Below the pieces are notes generated by a model. It was not told the origin of the DNA. It saw only the letters and a list, made by a program, of their open reading frames with translations, and did not search any database. Position numbers and translations under genes: made by a program. Positions 6,535 to 9,043 of a DNA stretch of 9,043 nt are shown piece by piece. Every line of letters begins with the position of its first letter. Positions within the stretch are counted from its first letter, which is position 1. The stretch comes from JBFWNZ01 sp050250795 (GTDB taxonomy: Bacteria; Pseudomonadota; Alphaproteobacteria; UBA8366), in the NCBI GenBank assembly GCA_050250795.1, contig JBFWNZ010000144.1, positions 1 to 9,043 on the forward strand, read 5' to 3'.

Positions 6535-7136
6535 GACTGCCGGCGCGGGGCCGCAGTACCGTACCGACCGCAGTTCATGGGCCAGCATGCCCAGGCGGCC
6601 GGCCCGCAGATGGCCGGCCAGCGCGAACCGCCCCCCGTCGCTGAGGGCGACGTTGCCGCGTTCGCCGGTGAACAGCATGCCGGCGCCGCGCGTTCGGGCC
6701 TCGGCATAGATGTAGCGCCACCAGGAGGCGTGCCCGAACATGTGCGCGGGGAATCCGGCGGCGGCGATACGGCCACGTCGCGCGGATCGCGGACCAGATG
6801 CAGCACGGCCTGCACCGTTTCGGGCGGAAAGGCCGGGGTCGGGGCGCCGAAGGCCGGAAGATAGGCCTCATGGACCTTCAGGCGCGTCGGCCTGCCCGCC
6901 TGCCGGGCCAGCATGCGCGCGACGTCGGGCCGGACGGCAGCGATCTCGATCGCGCTCAGATGACGGGATTCGATACCCGCCATCTGTTCGAAAGATGCGC
7001 GGGAGGTGGCGGAGACCGTGGCCCGCAGCGCATTGATGTCGACCGCGCCGTCGGCGCTGTCGAGCGCCTGCAGCAGGATGCGGAGCCAGGTGTTGCCCGA
7101 CTTCATGAAGGAGGCGAGCAGGATCAGCCCGGGCAT
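6456..7136 (-). pseudogene. Sulfotransferase, N-terminal half fused out of frame to unrelated sequence
   Basis: The first 124 residues (7136 down to 6765) are a clear PAPS-dependent sulfotransferase. The 5'-phosphosulfate loop is SFMKSGNTWLR (9-19) and the 3'-phosphate motif is HLVRDPRDVAVS (113-124). Sulfotransferases are normally 250-300 residues, but here the family sequence stops after Ser124. The open frame then runs on as low-complexity, Pro/Ser-rich sequence to a stop at 6456, antisense to higA, while another frame carries a different protein fragment from about 6764. The product would lack most of the acceptor-binding half and is probably inactive. The start overlaps the end of the HPr-kinase-like gene by 13 bases, so the two were translationally coupled members of one operon. 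Confidence 0.7.
6541..6764 (-). pseudogene. Probable fragment of an asparagine-synthase-like protein (lactam synthetase type)
   Basis: Downstream of the sulfotransferase break, the frame that includes an ATG at 6739-6741 reads HASWWRYIYAEARTRGAGMLFTGERGN and then VALSDGGRFALAGHLRAGRLGMLAHELR. A tryptophan-rich helix, a 'LLTG..GN..S..G' turn and a 'L..LLR.GR...L..E' helix are what I recall of the C-terminal half of asparagine-synthase-related proteins, including lasso-peptide lactam synthetases. About 75 residues remain before resemblance fades next to the higA stop. There is no start of its own and the ATP-binding loop (SGG.DS) is absent. It could instead be an unrecognised C-terminal part of the preceding gene after a one-base frameshift. 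The assignment rests on motif memory only. Confidence 0.4.
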
Positions 7137-8040
7137 GCGAGGCCCTCGACCGTCCGCGCGACCGCATCGAGCCGGTCGTAGTCGCGGTGATAGGCCAGTT
7201 CGTAGACGGGAACCGCGGATGCGATCCGGAGGGAGTCCCGGAACAGCGCTTCCTCCCTCCCCATGGCGCGGGCCTGCTCCAGCCGGTAGACCTGCGCGTT
7301 AACGATGGATGCGGCCTGGAGCGGGAGCAGGCGCACACAGCCCGGGGGGCGGGCGGCGGAAACCCGGCGCAGCCGGACGATGGCCGCCAGCGGCGGGGCA
7401 ATCGAGTCCGGCAGGGCGGGGCCGGCCTGGGTAAAACGGTAACGTGCCTTGGACCCCTCGTCGGTGCCGGCCGCAGCCGTCGTTGCAATAGGTTCGCCGG
7501 GCAGCAGCCAAGCCAGAGAATCCTGCCACAGCTTGACTCGCGCCAGTGCCGGCAGCACGTCCAGCCGATCTCCATCGGGGCCGAAATCGATGGCGCAGAT
7601 ATCGTCGGCGAGCAACCTATGCCCGCGCGCCGCCAGCGCCGCCACCAGGGTCGACTTGCCGATGCCGTGGGGCCGGACAGGGCCACGGTTCGCCCGCCGA
7701 TCGCATGCAGCGGGAACAGGCCGCGCTGGTGCAGCAACAGGCCCAGCGCGGTCCCCAGGAGGAAGACCGACAGATCCTGCGGATCGCCATCGGGGTTGGG
7801 CTGGACGACGATCTCCGTCCCGCCGCGGATCAGGAGACGGCCAGCCACGACCTTCACCAGGCCGGTGCCGTCGGCCGCAATCTCGAGAAAGGGCGTGACG
7901 AAGACGGGCCGCTCCAGAGCCTCGGGCGGGGTCCCCAGGCGCACATGCAGGACCGCCGGCGCGTCGCCGCCGGTCCAGGGCGACAGCTCCGGCACCTCGA
8001 TGTCGGAGGCAACCCGCCACCCGCACAGCCGGTAATCCAT
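7124..8040 (-). pseudogene. HPr-kinase-like protein (lasso-peptide kinase type), frameshifted in Walker A
   Basis: This is a 305-residue P-loop kinase of the HPr kinase/phosphorylase C-terminal family once a single base is restored. The first frame (8040 to about 7672) ends LLLHQRGLFPLHAIGG then RTVALSGP. The second frame takes up GIGKSTLVAALAARG and the Mg/catalytic motif LLADDICAIDF (Asp146, Asp147) and ends at TGA 7124-7126. Adding one base to the run GGGG 7669-7672 (CCCC on the coding strand) gives GPHGIGKST (123-131), a perfect Walker A. Family members phosphorylate serines, and the short 'DDICAID' variety accompanies PqqD and lasso-peptide genes. The ATG shares one base with the PqqD-like stop (TGATG), indicating tight coupling. 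It is either a real inactivating deletion or a homopolymer sequencing error. Confidence 0.75.
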
Positions 8041-8321
8041 CAGGGCATGACCTCGATCAGCCCATATTCCAGCATCTGTTCCAAGAGCGGCAGCACGTCG
8101 TTCCGGATCGTCTCCGGCGCGGCGTCGAACTCGGTCTCCAGCCTCCGGCACAGCTCCGCCACCGCCATCGGCTCCGCCAGATGCTGGAATATCTCCGTCG
8201 CGATATCGTCCAGGCCGAAATAATTGCCGGTCCGGATGTTCATGATCACGGTCTCGTCCGCAAGGTCTGCCGACAGGAGGTTGCCGGCCTTTCCGATCCG
8301 GGTTTCATCCCTCAATGGCAT
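8040..8321 (-). CDS. PqqD family protein (RiPP recognition element, lasso B1-like)
   Basis: This is a 93-residue protein of the PqqD family, a winged-helix RiPP recognition element that binds a leader peptide and presents it to modifying enzymes. The visible hallmarks are three short strands (LLSADLADETVIMNI), then TGNYFGLDDIATEIFQHLAEP, then helices containing CRRLETEFDA and VLPLLEQMLEYGLIEVMP. The RTGNYFGLD segment is the family's 'G.Y..L...' signature. GGAGAG (8332-8337, minus strand) lies ten bases before the ATG. It is the first gene of the minus-strand operon and overlaps the kinase start by one base. With an HPr kinase and sulfotransferase downstream, it resembles the stand-alone B1 protein of lasso-peptide clusters. 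It is the only undamaged member of the operon. Confidence 0.85.
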   Translation of the reverse strand: MPLRDETRIGKAGNLLSADLADETVIMNIRTGNYFGLDDIATEIFQHLAEPMAVAELCRRLETEFDAAPETIRNDVLPLLEQMLEYGLIEVMP

Positions 8322-8582
8322 CTCTGGATTTCTCTCCGACAGATCGATATGGCCGCGATGCGCCCGACGCGGCCGGAAGCGTCAGGCAACCATATCCCGA
8401 ATGCCGGCGTTCTTAGAATGCGTCACAGGCGAGACCGGCATGCTGCCGGGCAACGGATGCTGCCCCCGCGTCCCCGGCATGCCCCCCATGCGCCTGCGGG
8501 GCGCGCTGGACCGGTTCGGAGAGTCGTGCAACACTCGCCGTCAAACGTCCGGACCAATCCAAGTTCACTAGGGAGTCACGCC
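8322..8582. other. Divergent intergenic region between the PqqD-like operon and the MmgE/PrpD gene
   Basis: These 261 bases must hold the promoters of both divergent units, but no convincing -35/-10 pair could be picked. Noted structures are a 6-base hairpin CCGGCA-TGC-TGCCGG (8435-8449) and the short palindrome TTCT-T-AGAA (8410-8418). Two minus-strand small open frames (8382-8489, 35 codons; 8413-8568, 51 codons with GTG) lack ribosome sites and recognisable peptide motifs. Confidence 0.4.
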
Positions 8583-9043
8583 ATGGCCAGTTCAGAGCCG
8601 AGTTCGCTTGCCCTCGCCCAGGAAGTGCTGGGCTACAGCATGAAGACCCTGTCCCAGGAGGATGTCGACCTGTTGAAGCGCCTGGTGCTCGACTGGTGCG
8701 GCGTCGTCGCGAAGGGGACGTCCACGCCCTGGGGCCAGAAGCTGAATACCTGGGCCGAGGCGAATGCCGGCGGCGGCAAGGCGATCATCGCGGGCAGCGG
8801 CATCAAGCGCGCGGCGGCCTCGGCGGCGCTGGTCAACGGCACCATTGCGCATGGCTATGAGCTGGACGACACGCATGACGCCTCGATGAGCCATCCCGGC
8901 GCGGTGGTCATTTCCGCGGCGATGGCGGTGGCCGGCCAGATCGGCGCCAAGGGCGAGGACGTGCTGCCGGCCATCGCGGCCGGCTATGAGGTGATGGCGC
9001 GGGTCGGCATGGCCGCCAACGCGCTGGAGACGCTGACCTTCGG
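8583..9043 (+). CDS. MmgE/PrpD family protein, N-terminal part (3' end outside window)
   Basis: The frame opens at ATG 8583 behind AGGGAG (8570-8575, seven bases away) and runs off the window after 153 codons, about a third of the usual 450-480 residues. The sequence ALVNGTIAHGYELDDTHDASMSHPGAVVISAAMAVA is the conserved helical core of the MmgE/PrpD family, whose members include 2-methylcitrate dehydratase (PrpD), cis-aconitate decarboxylase and iminodisuccinate epimerase. The preceding segment LVLDWCGVVAKGTSTPWG is also typical. The family includes many members of unknown substrate that sit beside catabolic genes in proteobacteria, so methylcitrate activity should not be assumed. The gene diverges from the PqqD-like operon and is probably functionally unrelated to it. 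Confidence 0.88.
   Translation, partial: MASSEPSSLALAQEVLGYSMKTLSQEDVDLLKRLVLDWCGVVAKGTSTPWGQKLNTWAEANAGGGKAIIAGSGIKRAAASAALVNGTIAHGYELDDTHDASMSHPGAVVISAAMAVAGQIGAKGEDVLPAIAAGYEVMARVGMAANALETLTF

Noticed and set aside
8382..8489. A 35-codon minus-strand ORF upstream of the PqqD-like gene, considered as a lasso precursor.
   Set aside because: It has no ribosome site, no Thr at the expected leader position, and no Gly followed by Asp/Glu at ring positions 7-9. The alternative 51-codon GTG frame (8413-8568) fails the same tests.
8435..8500. GC-rich hairpins upstream of the MmgE/PrpD gene, considered as a riboswitch.
   Set aside because: No cobalamin, TPP, SAM or glycine riboswitch core sequence could be recognised. 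Short GC palindromes are common at this base composition.

Overview
The window is very GC-rich (roughly 70% by eye), with G/C nearly fixed at third codon positions. The gene content (LLM flavin oxidoreductase, MFS carriers, molybdenum hydroxylase, MmgE/PrpD protein) and the dispersed intergenic palindromes point to a proteobacterium, most likely an alphaproteobacterium of a Rhodospirillales or Sphingomonadales kind. The lineage is an inference from style, not from a marker gene.

Layout. 1-397 is the 3' end of a luciferase-like (LLM) flavin-dependent oxidoreductase, cut by the window edge. 398-866 is a repeat-filled intergenic region holding two copies each of two palindromic elements, an inverted pair of a third element, and a duplicate of the end of the preceding gene. 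867-3512 holds two tandem paralogous MFS carriers, a clear local duplication. They are followed 46 bases later by an orphan molybdopterin-binding large subunit of the xanthine/CO dehydrogenase family (3559-5895). These three genes read as one transcription unit for uptake and oxidation of a small organic compound, but the substrate cannot be read from the sequence. 5921-6534 is a compact HigB/HigA (RelE-type) toxin-antitoxin operon with a symmetrical operator over the toxin start.

6535-8321, on the minus strand, is a decaying operon. It starts with a PqqD-like protein, then an HPr-kinase-like protein frameshifted inside its Walker A motif, then a sulfotransferase that ends right after its second PAPS-binding motif and continues out of frame into what looks like a fragment of an asparagine-synthase-like protein. 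This gene set (PqqD-like B1, HPr kinase K, sulfotransferase, lactam-synthetase-like C) matches the maturation genes of phosphorylated lasso-peptide (RiPP) clusters. Here it looks like a relic, since no precursor or B2 protease is present. 8583 to the end is the N-terminal third of an MmgE/PrpD family protein, divergent from the relic operon.

The points most worth a second look are the lasso-like relic with its two disruptions, the repeat cluster that has copied the end of the LLM gene, the TTG start of the first MFS gene revealed by its paralogue, and the evenly spaced half-sites upstream of higB.
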